Of a stretch of DNA of 64,000 bases, positions 1 through 10,877 are shown one piece after another; within the stretch, counting starts at the first letter, position 1; the number at the start of each line of letters is the position of its first letter. Source of the stretch: Ascidia mentula (taxonomy: Eukaryota; Chordata; Ascidiacea; Phlebobranchia; Ascidiidae); the NCBI GenBank assembly GCA_947561715.1, contig OX387199.1, positions 14,017,001 to 14,081,000 on the forward strand. Direction: 5' to 3'. The notes under the pieces were generated by a model. The model was not told the origin of the DNA, did no database searches, and was given only the letters and a program-made list of their open reading frames with translations. Position numbers and translations under genes: made by a program.

Positions 1-537
1 GGCATAAGAATCCCGGAGGATTTTAACACCACTAGATAGCGCCACTGGTTGTTTTTTGTTATCCCGTCGCGCAACGCTCCCGGCCTTTTTCGCGTATTTA
101 GTGTACGCCACTCCTCCCTCTAACGCGCCCGAATAAAATAAAAATTAAAAAGAAACAGTGGCCATCTGTCTGCAGCTTACACAATTCACATCATTGGCTA
201 CACTTTGCTTATCTTACGAATATTGTTACATGGGGCCTGACGGCACTATTGGTTGAGCTTTGCTTGGCCGTAGTGTACCTTGTTTTCACCGTAAGGTTGC
301 ACCTAGTTTGGTGCCCAACGGATGACGGTGATTGTATAGTCACCACAAAGTGGAAGTCTTTGCTTGGCCGTTTGGTCAGCAAAGTCTTCTGAAAGTCTTT
401 TGAAGACAAAAGAAGCTGAAGAAAAAGACGCGCTATTATTCGTGTGTTCAGCGTCGACCCTGCAGTTTCTGAAGTCACCCGGTTACCTGCAGCATTGACA
501 GCCCTTGTCAGGGCTCAGAGAGAGAAAGAGAATTGGA

Positions 538-1725
538 ATGGCTCAAATTCGAGCGAAAAGCTATGCTGCAGCTGCATCAACATCCTCGGCACCACCTCCA
601 GGAGGAGCACAACAAACTGGAGACGACGGCAGAGATGGTCCCTCATATAACATCGACCGAAGAGGAGAGGTGGAAGCACGCTTCAACCCTGGTCTAAAGA
701 GAGACGAGATCTATGATATACTTGACAAGATAAAGTTCCCCCTCGACATGGTGAAAGGATTTATTCAATATCCTGGAGGGAAGGTGACTTTCTATACCTA
801 TAATGAAAAACAAGCTCAACATTTTTCAGAGGAGCTTGTCTCCACCGGGAAACCGGTGTACGCTGAGCCATTCACGGAGGACATCGAACGGACCGTCATC
901 TCCTACGTGCCTCCGTTGATGAGCCAGCAGACACTCCTCCATCACCTGAAAAAACATGCACCAGTCACCAAGAACTGGAATATGCTGGACAAACGTAGAA
1001 AAGACGCAGGACAAACGAGCTTTCATGATGAAGACTTCAACACTCCAGGAAAATCCAATCCCTTGAGAGGTATGGGTCGACAATGTAAAACTTTCTGTTT
1101 TCTACCCAAGCCAACCAGCCCACTGCAATTACTGCAAGGAGCGTGGGCATGAAAAAGAAGACTGCCCACAGCTGCTGCAGCGCAAACAGCAGCCAACCCA
1201 ACGCCAACCTGAAGAGCAGCAAGAGCAACCGGAGATCGAAAAAATCGTCGAAGAAAAAGAGGATAAAGATAAGATGGAAGTGGCAGAGGAGGAGGAAGAA
1301 GAAGATCAGCAGGTCGAGCCCGACACGCCCGACACAACCGATACCACCAATAACACAACGTCAACAACATCAACGGGAGGAGTCCTATCGGACTCGCTCT
1401 CCACCAACAACACCGTTCCGGATGGGCAACCACCTCAAATTACCTCAACCAGCACGCCCAAGGCTCCAAAGCGAAAGGAACGAAGGATTAACAACTACAC
1501 CAGATGCTGTCGAGAGCGATACCCAGTGAGTTAGTCTGTACGAATGTATATGCTAAAAGACACACATTAGGTGCGAGTGTAAACGCTGGGCGCTCGAAAG
1601 CAGTTACGGGGCCAACACAAAGTACTAAGAACAAAATGTTTATGCAATAAACTGTACCGTATTCAACATTTACTTGTAACTGTGGGGTCCGCCTTCCGAA
1701 TGACTTTAACCAGACTACAATTTAA
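538..1725 (+). pseudogene. LINE family 1 ORF1, copy A (CCHC zinc-knuckle RNA-binding protein)
   Basis: ORF1 of a LINE would bind the element's RNA in a ribonucleoprotein. The start at 538 (MAQIRAKSYAAA) was chosen because it aligns with copy B's start (MTEAQSIQPRSYAAV). Next come a region beginning FNPGLKRDEIYDILDKIKFP, a CCHC knuckle (CNYCKERGHEKEDC, about 1115-1160) and an acidic and Ser/Thr-rich linker (about 1270-1430). A conserved C-terminus ends CGVRLPNDFNQTTI and TAA at 1725. The knuckle lies in a different frame from the N-terminus, so there is at least one frameshift near 1085-1115, and more breaks precede the C-terminus. Family placement in the L1/Tx1 group is an inference from the CCHC ORF1 and the ORF2 motifs. 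Confidence 0.75.
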
Positions 1726-1809
1726 TAACCCTTCAATAATTGCACACGTATGATGGAAACCTTGATAATAATGGAATTGTTAGTATGTTTTGTTTATTTG
1801 TGTTTACAC

Positions 1810-2211
1810 CATAGGCGCCTAGTCCGGGGGGGCAGGGGGGGGCGGCGCCCCCCAGTTTTTTTTTAAAAAAAAACAAGTGGCTATTACGCGCGTCTGTCCG
1901 CACCTTGTAACTCGTCGCATTTCTAACGTTCGAAGAAAAAAGACGTAAAAACAATGTGTTTCTTACGCAACGAACACAAAATATGTTGACCTAGTTTCGC
2001 TTGTTTAGCTGACATCGGTTGTTGCAATGTCAGTCTCCAGTATGATATGCCAACAAGTACGTATTGGTTGTGTCGTAGACCCTTTTGGCTAATACGCCTC
2101 ATGCATTGAAATTCAAACACAGTTTTTCGATCCTTGATGACGTCATAGTAACAAATTATGACGTCATAACATAGCCGCCCCCTCTGGAAAAATGAAAACT
2201 AGGCGCCTATG
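1810..2211. mobile_element. hAT-type MITE, 402 bp, with 8-bp target duplication
   Basis: The ends are a perfect 15-bp inverted repeat, CATAGGCGCCTAGT-type at 1810 and its complement ending at 2211. The 8-bp direct repeat GTTTACAC flanks it exactly (1802-1809 and 2212-2219). An 8-bp duplication with short inverted repeats is the hAT signature. There is no transposase ORF, so it would depend on a partner in trans. A G-rich block near the left end (about 1826-1852) resembles a C-rich block near the right end (2175-2183). The target is the LINE spacer between ORF1 and ORF2, and copy B at about 4205-4245 shows the uninterrupted sequence. Confidence 0.88.
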
Positions 2212-2243
2212 GTTTACACCTTTTACTAAATTAACCATACATA

Positions 2244-2737
2244 ATGACGTCATTTTTGAAAATTTGCACCTTAAACGTAAATGGCATGGGCCTGGCCACC
2301 AAAAGGCAGGCCTTGTTCCGCCATCTTTCCTCTTTAGCTTTTGACATCTATCTCCTCCAGGAGACTCACTCTTCACCCCAAACCGAATCCCTCTGGAAGT
2401 CCGAATGGACTTCCGGCCCTGCCCTCTTAAACTCGGCACCCTACGAAGGCTACGCCAAAGGGGGTGTCGCAGTTCTTCTCAATTCTCCGAACCTCCAAAT
2501 TCTAAAATCTGTTTCTGACTCTGCCGGCCGTATTATCGCGGTCGACATCTTAACCCGCACCCACACCCTCCATATTGTCAACATCTACGCCCCCTCTGGA
2601 AACCCGGTTAGTAATAATTTACTTTTTAATTCACTGTATTCCTATGTTACATCACCGCAGCCTATAATTTTGGCTGGAGATTTTAATTGTGTTGAAAACC
2701 CTTCCTTAGATAAATTTCCCCCTATCAAAACCTCATC
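2244..2737 (+). pseudogene. LINE family 1 ORF2, copy A, endonuclease N-terminus only
   Basis: This piece codes for the N-terminal part of an apurinic/apyrimidinic-type endonuclease, which nicks the target DNA during LINE integration. The start MTSFLKICTLNVNGMG at 2244 has the family's LNVNG motif. QETHSSPQTES follows with the catalytic Glu, then VNIYAPSG and LAGDFNCV, which carries the DFN motif. The reading frame is open to the junction and then runs into foreign sequence, adding a few chance residues before a stop near 2750. No reverse transcriptase remains in this copy. The truncation is at the 3' side, which is opposite to ordinary LINE 5' truncation. Confidence 0.82.
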
Positions 2738-2923
2738 AATCGCTTACTGAAGAAGTACCGACGAGACCGTGTCTCGAAGAAAGAAAAGAGAAGAATTGGC
2801 AGTGAACGAAGAAACAGTGTATGAAGATATTTCTTGAAGATTTCTTCAGTAAAGGGCACCTGAAGAGACTTCGGAAGACCCCTTGTCGATCGGCGGCCCT
2901 TGTTAGGGCTAGAGAATTTTGCC

Positions 2924-4132
2924 ATGACCGAGGCCCAAAGTATTCAACCCCGCAGCTATGCAGCAGTAGCATCGACGTCGTCGGCACCACCTGCGGCAGT
3001 ACAACAAACGGTAGGCGGTGCCGGCGGCGGTCCCCCTTATACCATCGACCGGACGGGTGAGGTTGAAACCAGATTCAACCCTGGACTAAAGAGAAGCGAA
3101 ATCTATGAGCTTTTGGACGCCATGAAGTTTCCCATGGATTGGCTCAAAGGAAAGGTAACCTTCTATACCAATAACTCTACTTGTGCAAAGGAATTTGCTG
3201 CCTCCCTAAACAACACTGGGAAAGCGGTGTATGCAGACCGAAGACATCGAAAGGGTTGTTGTCTCCTACGTGCCACCATGGATGACGCAACGCAGAATCA
3301 TTACATTTTTCAAGAACTTCGCACCGGTGACCAAAAATTGGCAGATGCTTGACAATTGAAGAAAAGAGCAAGGGAAAAGAGCGTTTCTATTGAAGGCCTC
3401 TGTATTGAAACAGCACCCAATTCCACGAGAGGTATGGCTAGACTCAAAAAAAGCTAAACTTCTATCATGCAACCCAGGCTGCCCACTGCAACTATTGCCA
3501 CGAGGCAGGGCATGAGAAGGAAACATGTTCACAACTCCTGAAGAAAAAAGAGCGGCAGCAACAAAACCACCAACACCCCCTTCCTGAAGAGCAACAACAA
3601 CCCGAAGAACAACGGCAACAACAACAACACCACCAGTCAGAGAACCTGCAACCTGAAGACCATCATCCCCAACAGCAAGAAGATCGATGAAGAAGATGAC
3701 GAAAGTACCGCCTCCGACAATGACACCACCTCCACCTCCATCACAACTACCACCACCTCATCACCTGGAGTTCCATCCGACTCCCTCTCACCAGCAGCCA
3801 ATATCGGGCTCCTTACACTTGGAATTAAAACAAGCACCCCGCAACCAAGAAAAAGGAGGAGGAGAAGCAACAATTATACCAAGTGCTGCAGAACAAGGAT
3901 CCCAAGTGAGGTCAGTGACTTTTCTTGCTCCTGCGAGAAACGACACATAAAATGTGAATGCGGTTTTTGGAGCCCTGCTGTAAATTACGGGACCAAACTA
4001 AGATGACCCGGCTGTGACGCATTATGCGTTCAATGTATATGTAAGGAATTTTACCGTTTAAAACCAAAAGAAAAAATAACATGTAACTGTGGGGTCCGAA
4101 TACCAATTGATTTTAACCAAACCACAATTTAA
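2924..4132 (+). pseudogene. LINE family 1 ORF1, copy B
   Basis: The start at 2924 (MTEAQSIQPRSYAAVASTSS) aligns with copy A. The same FNPGLKRSEIYELLDAMKFP block follows, then a CCHC knuckle (CNYCHEAGHEKETC, about 3489-3530), a Gln/Pro-rich linker and a Cys-rich C-terminus. The tail has several CxC pairs: KCECG, then CDALCVQCIC, then TCNCGVRIPIDFNQTTI, with a stop at 4132. Compared with copy A, part of the segment after KFP is missing. Frames change at least twice and one in-frame stop lies in the C-terminal block, so the gene is dead. The Cys-rich tail is not a domain I can name; it probably binds zinc. Confidence 0.72.
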
Positions 4133-4250
4133 TTTTAATTTTAACTAGGCAAAATAATGAATGTTTTAATAATAATAATGGACTTGTTGGAATTTATTGT
4201 TGTGTCTTATTTATTTGTGTCTGTATCTCTTGTAAAATTACTTAAACATA

Positions 4251-5713
4251 ATGACGTCACACGTAAAAATTTGCACTCTAAACGTAAATGGCATAGGCCT
4301 GGCCACCAAAAAGCAGGCCTTGTTCCGCCATCTTTCCTCTTGAGCTTTTGACATCTATCTCCTCCAGGAGACTCACTCTTCACCCCAAACCGAATCCCTC
4401 TGGAAGTCCGAATGGACTTCCGGCCCTGCCCTCTTAAACTCGACACCCTACGATGGCTACGCCAAAGGGGGTGTCGCAGTTCTTCTCAATTCTCCGAACC
4501 TCCAAATTCTAAAATCTGTTTCTGACTCTGCCGGCCGTATTATCGCGGTCGACATCTCAACCCGCACCCACACCCTCCATATTGTCAACATCTACGCCCC
4601 CTCTGGAAACCCGGTTAGTAATAATTTATTTTTTAATTCACTGTATTCCTATGTTACATCACCGCACCCTATAATTTTGGCTGGAGATTTTAATTGTGTT
4701 GAAAACCCTTCCTTAGATAAATTTCCCCCTATCAAAACCTCTCCCCCCAGCACAAATCTAGCACAATTAACTAACCTTTTTAGGTTACAAGACTCTTTTC
4801 GTCTACTCCACCCCGATTTAGTTCAATTTTCCCGTCGTTCCTTTAATTTTCAATCCCGTTTGGATCGCATTTATGTTACTCCCAATTTAACGCCTAAAAA
4901 ACATTCTTTTATTACCTGCCCCTATTCCGATCATGATTTTGTTATTCTTACTCTTAATTTGGTCTCTGCTCCACCAAGGGGCAGAGGCCCATGGAAAAAT
5001 AATGTCAAAACCTTTTACGACCCCTTTTTTGTTTATGATTTAAACCGTCATTATGTTATTTGGTCTTCACTAGCTCCTATGTTTAACAACCCCCTTGATT
5101 TTTGGTTATCCCTTGAAGTTAAAATTAAATCCCTTATAATTTCCCATTCGAAACGTTTAGTTAAAGAATCACGTGATTATGTTTCTTCCCTCCAACAATC
5201 CCTTGATACCATCAGAACTACTCTTAACTTTTCTCCGTTGAAAGAACATTTTAATTCCTTTTATTCCGTTAAATCCTTACTTAATTTTCATTTGGAAGCT
5301 TCCCGTTCTAATTTACTTAAATCCTTATCTTCTGACCCTAATTTTAAACCCATTATTGACAAAGCCCTTTACGCAAAACTTCTTCCTTTAAAATTTAATC
5401 CCCCTATTTTTGAGTTAAAAGATTCTTTTGGCCTTCCTGTAACTACCCCCAAAGAAATGCTTTCACATACTTATGATTTTTTTAAGTTGTTATATTCTAA
5501 TCAAAATCTTGAGTTACCAACCCCCTCGAACATTTTTCTTAAACCTCCTAAGTTTATTCCTGATTCTTTCTTAGAAAATTTATCTACCCCCTTTTTCAGT
5601 TTCAGAAATTAAAAAATCAGTTTTTCTTTTTCCCTAAGTTAAAACCCCCGGCCCCGACGGTCTCAGTTCAGAGTTTTACAAACTGTTCTGGGACCTGATC
5701 GGGGCCGACCTCA
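4251..5713 (+). pseudogene. LINE family 1 ORF2, copy B (endonuclease and connector, start of RT)
   Basis: The start MTSHVKICTLNVNGIG at 4251 opens the AP-endonuclease domain. One in-frame stop occurs near 4341, after which the frame is open from the QETH motif through LAGDFNCV (about 4675) and the SDHDFV motif (about 4928). The long connector runs to 5612. Near 5590-5640 the frame breaks again, and the first reverse transcriptase block (PGPDG) is visible just before the copy ends at 5713. Third-codon positions are T-rich in the connector, as in copy C. The product would be inactive. Confidence 0.75.
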
Positions 5714-5740
5714 CATCAGCCCGTCGAAGCCAACTACCTA

Positions 5741-5881
5741 TCTAGGTCAAGATGCACGGGCTGTGAGGCCCTGTTGTTAAAGTGCATCTGCGACAAAAAC
5801 TATCAACTTAAAACTAATGAAAAATTAACATGTATCTGTGGGGTCAAACTCCCTAATGATTTTACCCAGACGACAATTTAA
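5741..5881 (+). pseudogene. LINE family 1 ORF1 C-terminal tail, copy C
   Basis: This is the end of an ORF1 whose upstream part is missing. It reads CTGCEALLLKCIC, then about ten residues, then TCICGVKLPNDFTQTTI and TAA at 5881. The same end is found in copies A and B. The spacing of the C-x2-C and C-x-C pairs is preserved between B and C even though surrounding residues differ, which suggests a selected metal-binding fold. Nothing else of ORF1 remains in this copy. Confidence 0.7.
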
Positions 5882-5988
5882 AATAACTTTTCTTTCAATG
5901 GCTAAATCACCGAATTTCAATATGTGTGTTTGTCTTGTTTGTTTGTGTTCAATCTTGTATATTTTCACGCTTAAAATAACTATTTGTA

Positions 5989-8900
5989 ATGGAATCCTAT
6001 TTAAAAATCTGCACGCTAAATGTAAACGGCATTGGCCTGGCTACCAAAAGGCAGGCCTTGTTCCGCCAACTTTGCTCTTTATCTTTTGACATCTACCTCC
6101 TACAGGAGACTCACTCTACCCCCCAGACCGAGTCCCAATGGAAGTCCGAATGGACTTCCGGCCCTGCCCTCTTAAACTCGGCACCCTACAAAGGCTATGC
6201 CAAAGGGGGTGTCGCAGTTCTTCTCAACTCTCCAAATCTCAAAATTCTAAAATCTATTTCTGATCCTGCCGGTCGCGTTATTGCGGCCGGTAAATATCTA
6301 TGCCCCCTCAGGAAACCCGGTAGCAAATAATTTATTTTTTGATTTACTTTATCCTTATGTTTCATCTCCATATCCAATTATTTTTTGTGGTGACTTTAAT
6401 TTTGTTCAAAATCATTTGTTAGATAAGTTCCCCCCCATTAGAGCACATGCACCAAGCACAAATCTTGCACAACTTATTAACCTTTTTAAGTTGCAAGATT
6501 CTTTTAGATTACTTTACCCTGATTTAGTTCAGTTTTCTTGGCACGGCCCTTTCTTTCAATCACGATTAGACCGGATTTATGTTTCTCCTGAGTTAACTCC
6601 TAAAGAACATTCTTTTTTACCATCCCCCTTTACTGATCATGATTTAGTTACACTCACTCTTAATTTGGTCTCTGCCCCCCCAAGGGGCAGAGGCCCATGG
6701 AAAAATAATGTCAATACCTTTTCTGACCCCCTTTTTGTTTATGAGTTAAACCGTTCCCATTTGGTCCACACTCGCCCCTATGTATGACAACCCCTTGTAT
6801 TTTTGGTTAGCTTTGAAACTTAAAATTAAATCCCTTATTATTTTACATTCAAAACGTTTAGTTAAAGAATCCCGGAATTATGTTAGCACCCTCTATCAAT
6901 CCCTTAATAATTTAAGAAACACCCTTATCTCTTCATCCACCGACGAAAATTTTAAGTTATTCCGTTCTGTTAAAATAAACTTTCTGATTTTCATTTAGAC
7001 AATGCCCGCTCTTCTTTATTAAAATCCCTTACTTCGGACCCCAATTACAAAAACTTAGTAGACAAAGCCCTTTATTTGAAACTTCTTCCTTTTAAGTACA
7101 ATCCCCCAATTTTTGAGTTACAAGACCCCTATGGACTTCCGTTAACAACACCCAAAGAACTTCTTTCTCATACTTTTAATTTCTTTCAGTTGTTGTATTC
7201 TAATAGACATCCTGAGTTACCAACCCCTGACAATATTTTCGTTAAACAACCTCCTAAGTTAATCCCTGATACTTTTTTACCTGGTTTATCTCTTCCTTTT
7301 TCACGACCTGAAATTAAAAAATCCATTTTTTTTCCATTTGGCAAAACCCCCGGTCCCGACGGTCTCAGTGCTGAGTTTTATAAACTCTTCTGGGACCTGG
7401 TCGGGACCGACCTTACCTCTGCTTTGAATTATTCCTTTTTTAATGCGTACGCCCCTTCTCAGTTTACCCTCGGACACATTACACTTCTTTTTAAAAAATT
7501 GGACCCTTCTCTTTTAAGCAATTATAGACCTATATCTTTACTTAATTTAGACTACAAAATCCTTTCTAAAACTCTTAATTTACGAATTAAACCTTTTGTT
7601 TCGAATTTAATTTCCCCCAATCAGTTTGCCCAACCCGGATATACCCCCGCACATGCTACAACACTTCTTCGAGACCTCTTCCACCAAGCACATACACGTA
7701 ATTCGGACTCTTTCTTCGTTTCTCTCGACTTTCAGAAAGCTTTTGATTCTATCTCCTTTGATTGGCTCCACCTTCAACTCCGAATCAAGAATTTTCCCCC
7801 CGTCTTCACTAATTACCTTTCTGCTCTTCATTCTACAGCCACCTCTCAAGCCCTCCTCAACGGGTTTCCCGATCAGGAGAGGTGTCAAGCAAGGTGACCC
7901 CCTTAGCCTGAACCTCTTCCTGATTGCCGTCGATCCGTTACTCGCTGCCATACAGAACCACCCCTCAATTAGGTCCATTCCCGCGCCTTGCCGCAACACA
8001 CCCATAGCAATCGCCTACGCGGACGATGTCACCCTTGTGGTGACCGGCCGCGACTCCCTCATTCTTTCCCTCAACCTGGTTAAACAATTTTCGGTAATTT
8101 CTGGACTAACCATAAACCCCATTAAAACCCAGGCGATTGCCATCATCAAACCCCCTTGCAACATGACCCAGTATAATATAACATGGAATCAGCAGGCCAT
8201 AAGCCCTTTAAATATACCAATCGGACATCCCAACGCTATTACCGCGGCATGGCGCAAAACTATATCTTCTCTACGTTCTTACACCTCCACCATAAGCAAC
8301 CCCTTTCTCACCTACAACTCGAAAAGCATTCTTACAAAAACGCTACTCCTACCCCGAATCTCTTATTTAGCTAAAACATACCCTCTCCCCCGCCGGCAGC
8401 GGGAAACGATCGATGGCATTGTGGCAAGCTTTGTTGCAGGCCACCAGAACCCCACCCTTCCCGTAAAAACCCTGGCGGCGTCTTTTGACCACGGCGGTTA
8501 CGGCGTCGCCAACATACCACTCTATGCTGACTTATTTTATCTCTTTCCTATCAAAGATTATTATAAACACAGGACACTAGACACACCCACAACCCCATCC
8601 CTTTCATTTACAGAATATAATATTGGTCTTCAACTTTCTACAATTTTTAATTTTAGATTACGTAATAATTTGCCCCACTTAACAACACCTTCTCCGTTTT
8701 ATCAACACCTCCTTTTGTTAGTCAAAAATCTAAACCCCACAGAAACGGAATTACTTTCTCCTAAGTTGAAGCCTTCATATTTACGTTTGTCAAACCCTCC
8801 ACCCGAAACTTCTTATTTTACTGACTGGTCCTTAGTTCATTTTAGTTCCTTGCCCAATTATTTAAAAACATTCAACTATCGAGTTACTTTATAAGTTTTA

Positions 8901-9356
8901 CCCCTGAAATGTCATTATTTACCCTTTCTTTTGGACAATGACTCTTTATGTACCGTCTGTTCCTTAAGTTACGAAACTACTGAACATTTATTTTTTAACT
9001 GCACGAAAATTCAAGCACTCCGCACCTTGGTTATTTCCATTTTAAGAGCACTTTCACCTTCGAACCAACATTATTTTGATCAACCCAACCATTTGTTGTT
9101 CCCTAAGTTACTTAACAACACCCAAGAAAATCAAGCCCTCATTATTATTTTAAATACCTCACTTTCCCACACAATATGGAAAACCCGTAATAAAGTAAAG
9201 AAAAACCTCATCCCCGAAACAGACCTCCCCAATAAATTGACACGATCCTTCTCCCAATCGCTTTACTTGAAACTTCGTTTAATACGGAACAGACCAGACC
9301 CCATCCTTGAGGCAGCCTTGTCTCAGACCGTAAATTTTTTAAAAAATAACAAATAA
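5989..9356 (+). pseudogene. LINE family 1 ORF2, copy C (endonuclease, reverse transcriptase, CCHC)
   Basis: This is the fullest ORF2 in the window. Domains in order: endonuclease (LNVNG at about 6020, QETHSTPQTES at about 6105, DFNFV at about 6394, TDHDLV at about 6634); connector; reverse transcriptase with GKTPGPDG (about 7340), NYRPISLLNLDYKILSKTL (about 7520), SLDFQKAFDS (about 7725), RRGVKQGDPLS (about 7880) and the catalytic YADDV (about 8015). The C-terminal zinc motif is CTVCSLSYETTEHLFFNC (about 8946). The NYRPISLLN-DYKILSK block is typical of L1/Tx1-group LINEs. Frames change near 6290, 6785, 7000 and 7875, and an in-frame stop lies at about 8892, so at least five lesions disable it. 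Confidence 0.85.
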
Positions 9357-9768
9357 AAAGACCCCACAGAAATTTTATCCTTGTAAGCAAGTGCCTAATA
9401 AAATATTATGTAGTGTAATTCTCCCCCTTTTGTATGCGCTCACTTCACATAATTTAAAAAATCCTGCGTAATTCTCCCTCTTTAATATGCGTTCTCTTCT
9501 AAATTATCTAGTTATGTTTGTGCTTTGCTCCATCTTTTTTTGCGCTAGCTTCTTGAGTTATATAAATTTTACATGTGTTACCTCCTTTTTTTTGCGCTAG
9601 CTTCCTCTGTTTTTGACATTCCTTTGTTGGTTTTTCTCGAGTTATCCACTGTAAATATTGTAAGAGACCTATCCTTTATTAGCGCTAGTTTCCTATGTTT
9701 TTTGACACACTTTTTGTTACGCACCGGGCATCTTTTAAATGCCCTAATAAATAAAAAAAAAAAAAACA
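9357..9768 (+). other. LINE family 1 3' UTR with short internal repeats and A-tail
   Basis: The stretch after ORF2 has no reading frame. It contains several degenerate repeats built around gcgctagctt or a variant (about 9542, 9593 and 9680; weaker copies of gtaattctccc at about 9415 and 9469). A polyadenylation-like aataaa followed by a run of A residues ends it at about 9748-9766. Repeats in the 3' UTR may be recognition signals for the element's own reverse transcriptase; that function is inferred, not seen. Confidence 0.65.
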
Positions 9769-10824
9769 AACAAGACCTTACTTTTCTATCAATTAATAGA
9801 ACAAACTCCACCTTCAAAATAACGTACTCGGACCTAGAATTCGCGGTGGGAGCAAGAGACAAAATCCTAAATGATCTAAAAGAACCGACACCTTTCGACG
9901 TAGCTCACGAACAAATAATTAGCAGAAGAACCCCAAAAACCAAGGACTCAGTTAACACTATACCCGGTACCACTAGAAATGACGAAGATGCACCTACAAA
10001 AAGCAGTTAACGACCTAAACTGGGGAACTTACGTGGGCCACCACTTCTTAAAATACAAAAAAAAACACAAACAACTGTGCAATGGATACGTGCACCTGTT
10101 CCTTGAAGATTACAAAGATCAGAACATCACTTGCATCACAAAAATCTTTGGCCACAATATTCAAGTAGCGAAGCCAGGAGAAGGCTTCGGTCCTGCATGC
10201 ATAAACTGCAATCAAAGAGGGCACTGGACCAATAACTGTCCAAAGAGAAATCGTTGTAACACGTGCGGGAAATCCAGACACAGGGGAAAATGGTGCCCCG
10301 ATTTATCAGGGATTCAACAAATGTCAATTGAAAAAAAGCTCTCGTTTGACAAAAATTTCCCAAACCTGCCAACGAAATCTACCCCTATTGGAAAGGGCAT
10401 TACTACAACAACACAAGATCTATCGCCAATCCTAAACAGGATTGAAGCACACGAAAACAAAAAAAGAAGACTAAACCTAGTCCAACAACTCCCTATTCAA
10501 GAAGAGGAAGAAAAAGATGAAGGAGAAGAAGAACGTTTTTCCCACTCCAGCTCAGATGAGCTGAAAATAATGACGGAATCCGACTCGGATAAATCTTCCT
10601 ACGGTACGCCGAAAAACGCACACAACCTACAAACCACTAAATTCACAGAGACAAACAACAGGAACACCCATGCGATCTCCTTTCCGCAAGCAAACAGTTG
10701 CAGACAGGGAAGCACTTACAATCGACAACAGACAAGAAGAAAAGAAACGAAAAAACACATCTCTGACATCCAACTCAAGCTCTCAAAGGAGAAGAAAAAA
10801 GAACAAGAAAAAGTAAAAAAATAA
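9769..10824 (+). pseudogene. LINE family 2 ORF1 (two CCHC zinc knuckles)
   Basis: The ORF1-type nucleic acid-binding protein begins in one frame (DLTFLSINRTNSTFKITYSD, about 9774) and continues in another from about 9979 (HLQKAVNDLNWGTYVGHHFL). Two tandem knuckles, CINCNQRGHWTNNC (about 10201) and CNTCGKSRHRGKWC (about 10258), both fit C-x2-C-x4-H-x4-C. A long charged tail rich in Glu and Lys runs to the stop at 10824. One frameshift is needed near 9980-10010. The lack of a clear ATG at the left is expected, because the 5' end is cut by the junction with the other LINE. Confidence 0.75.
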
Positions 10825-10877
10825 GAGAACCTCACACCCTCCTTTTTTCCTTTCCTTTTGATTAAACCCCACCCAAT

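Larger units (their letters stand above)
1..2737 (+). mobile_element. LINE family 1, copy A (3' truncated)
   Basis: This is the first of three head-to-tail partial copies of one non-LTR retrotransposon. It holds a 5' region, ORF1 (538-1725) and the endonuclease start of ORF2 (2244-2737). It stops abruptly inside ORF2, where copy B's 5' region begins near 2738. The left boundary is not visible; bases 1-437 contain no coding signal I can recognise and may be 5' UTR or older flank. Copy B aligns through the leader, where both share a stretch reading cccttgt-aggg-ct, and through both ORFs, which supports the assignment. An hAT MITE sits between the two ORFs at 1810-2211. Copy A is not functional. 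Confidence 0.8.
2738..5713 (+). mobile_element. LINE family 1, copy B (3' truncated)
   Basis: The second copy starts within its 5' leader directly after copy A's broken ORF2. It contains ORF1 (2924-4132) and ORF2 (4251-5713). It stops just after the start of the reverse transcriptase (a PGPDG-like stretch at about 5647-5665), where copy C's ORF1 C-terminus begins. Compared with copy A it lacks the MITE, so it serves as the empty-site reference. The coordinates of both joints come from the point where the alignments between copies break off, and they are good to a few bases. Confidence 0.78.
5714..9768 (+). mobile_element. LINE family 1, copy C (5' truncated, complete 3' end)
   Basis: Copy C begins inside the ORF1 C-terminus and runs through the whole of ORF2 to a 3' UTR ending in a poly(A) run at about 9754-9766. 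This is the usual form of a LINE insertion: 5' truncated with an A-tail. It joins copy B at 5713/5714. The sequence after the A-tail belongs to another LINE. Copy C preserves the endonuclease, reverse transcriptase and C-terminal zinc motif, but in several frames, so it is an inactive copy. Confidence 0.82.

Noticed and set aside
1037-1433. Minus-strand frames with leucine-rich membrane-like segments over LINE ORF1
   Set aside because: They are antisense shadows of the ORF1 linker and zinc knuckle.
9578-9862. Minus-strand 94-codon frame over the LINE 3' UTR
   Set aside because: It crosses the A-tail junction of two elements and has no family match.
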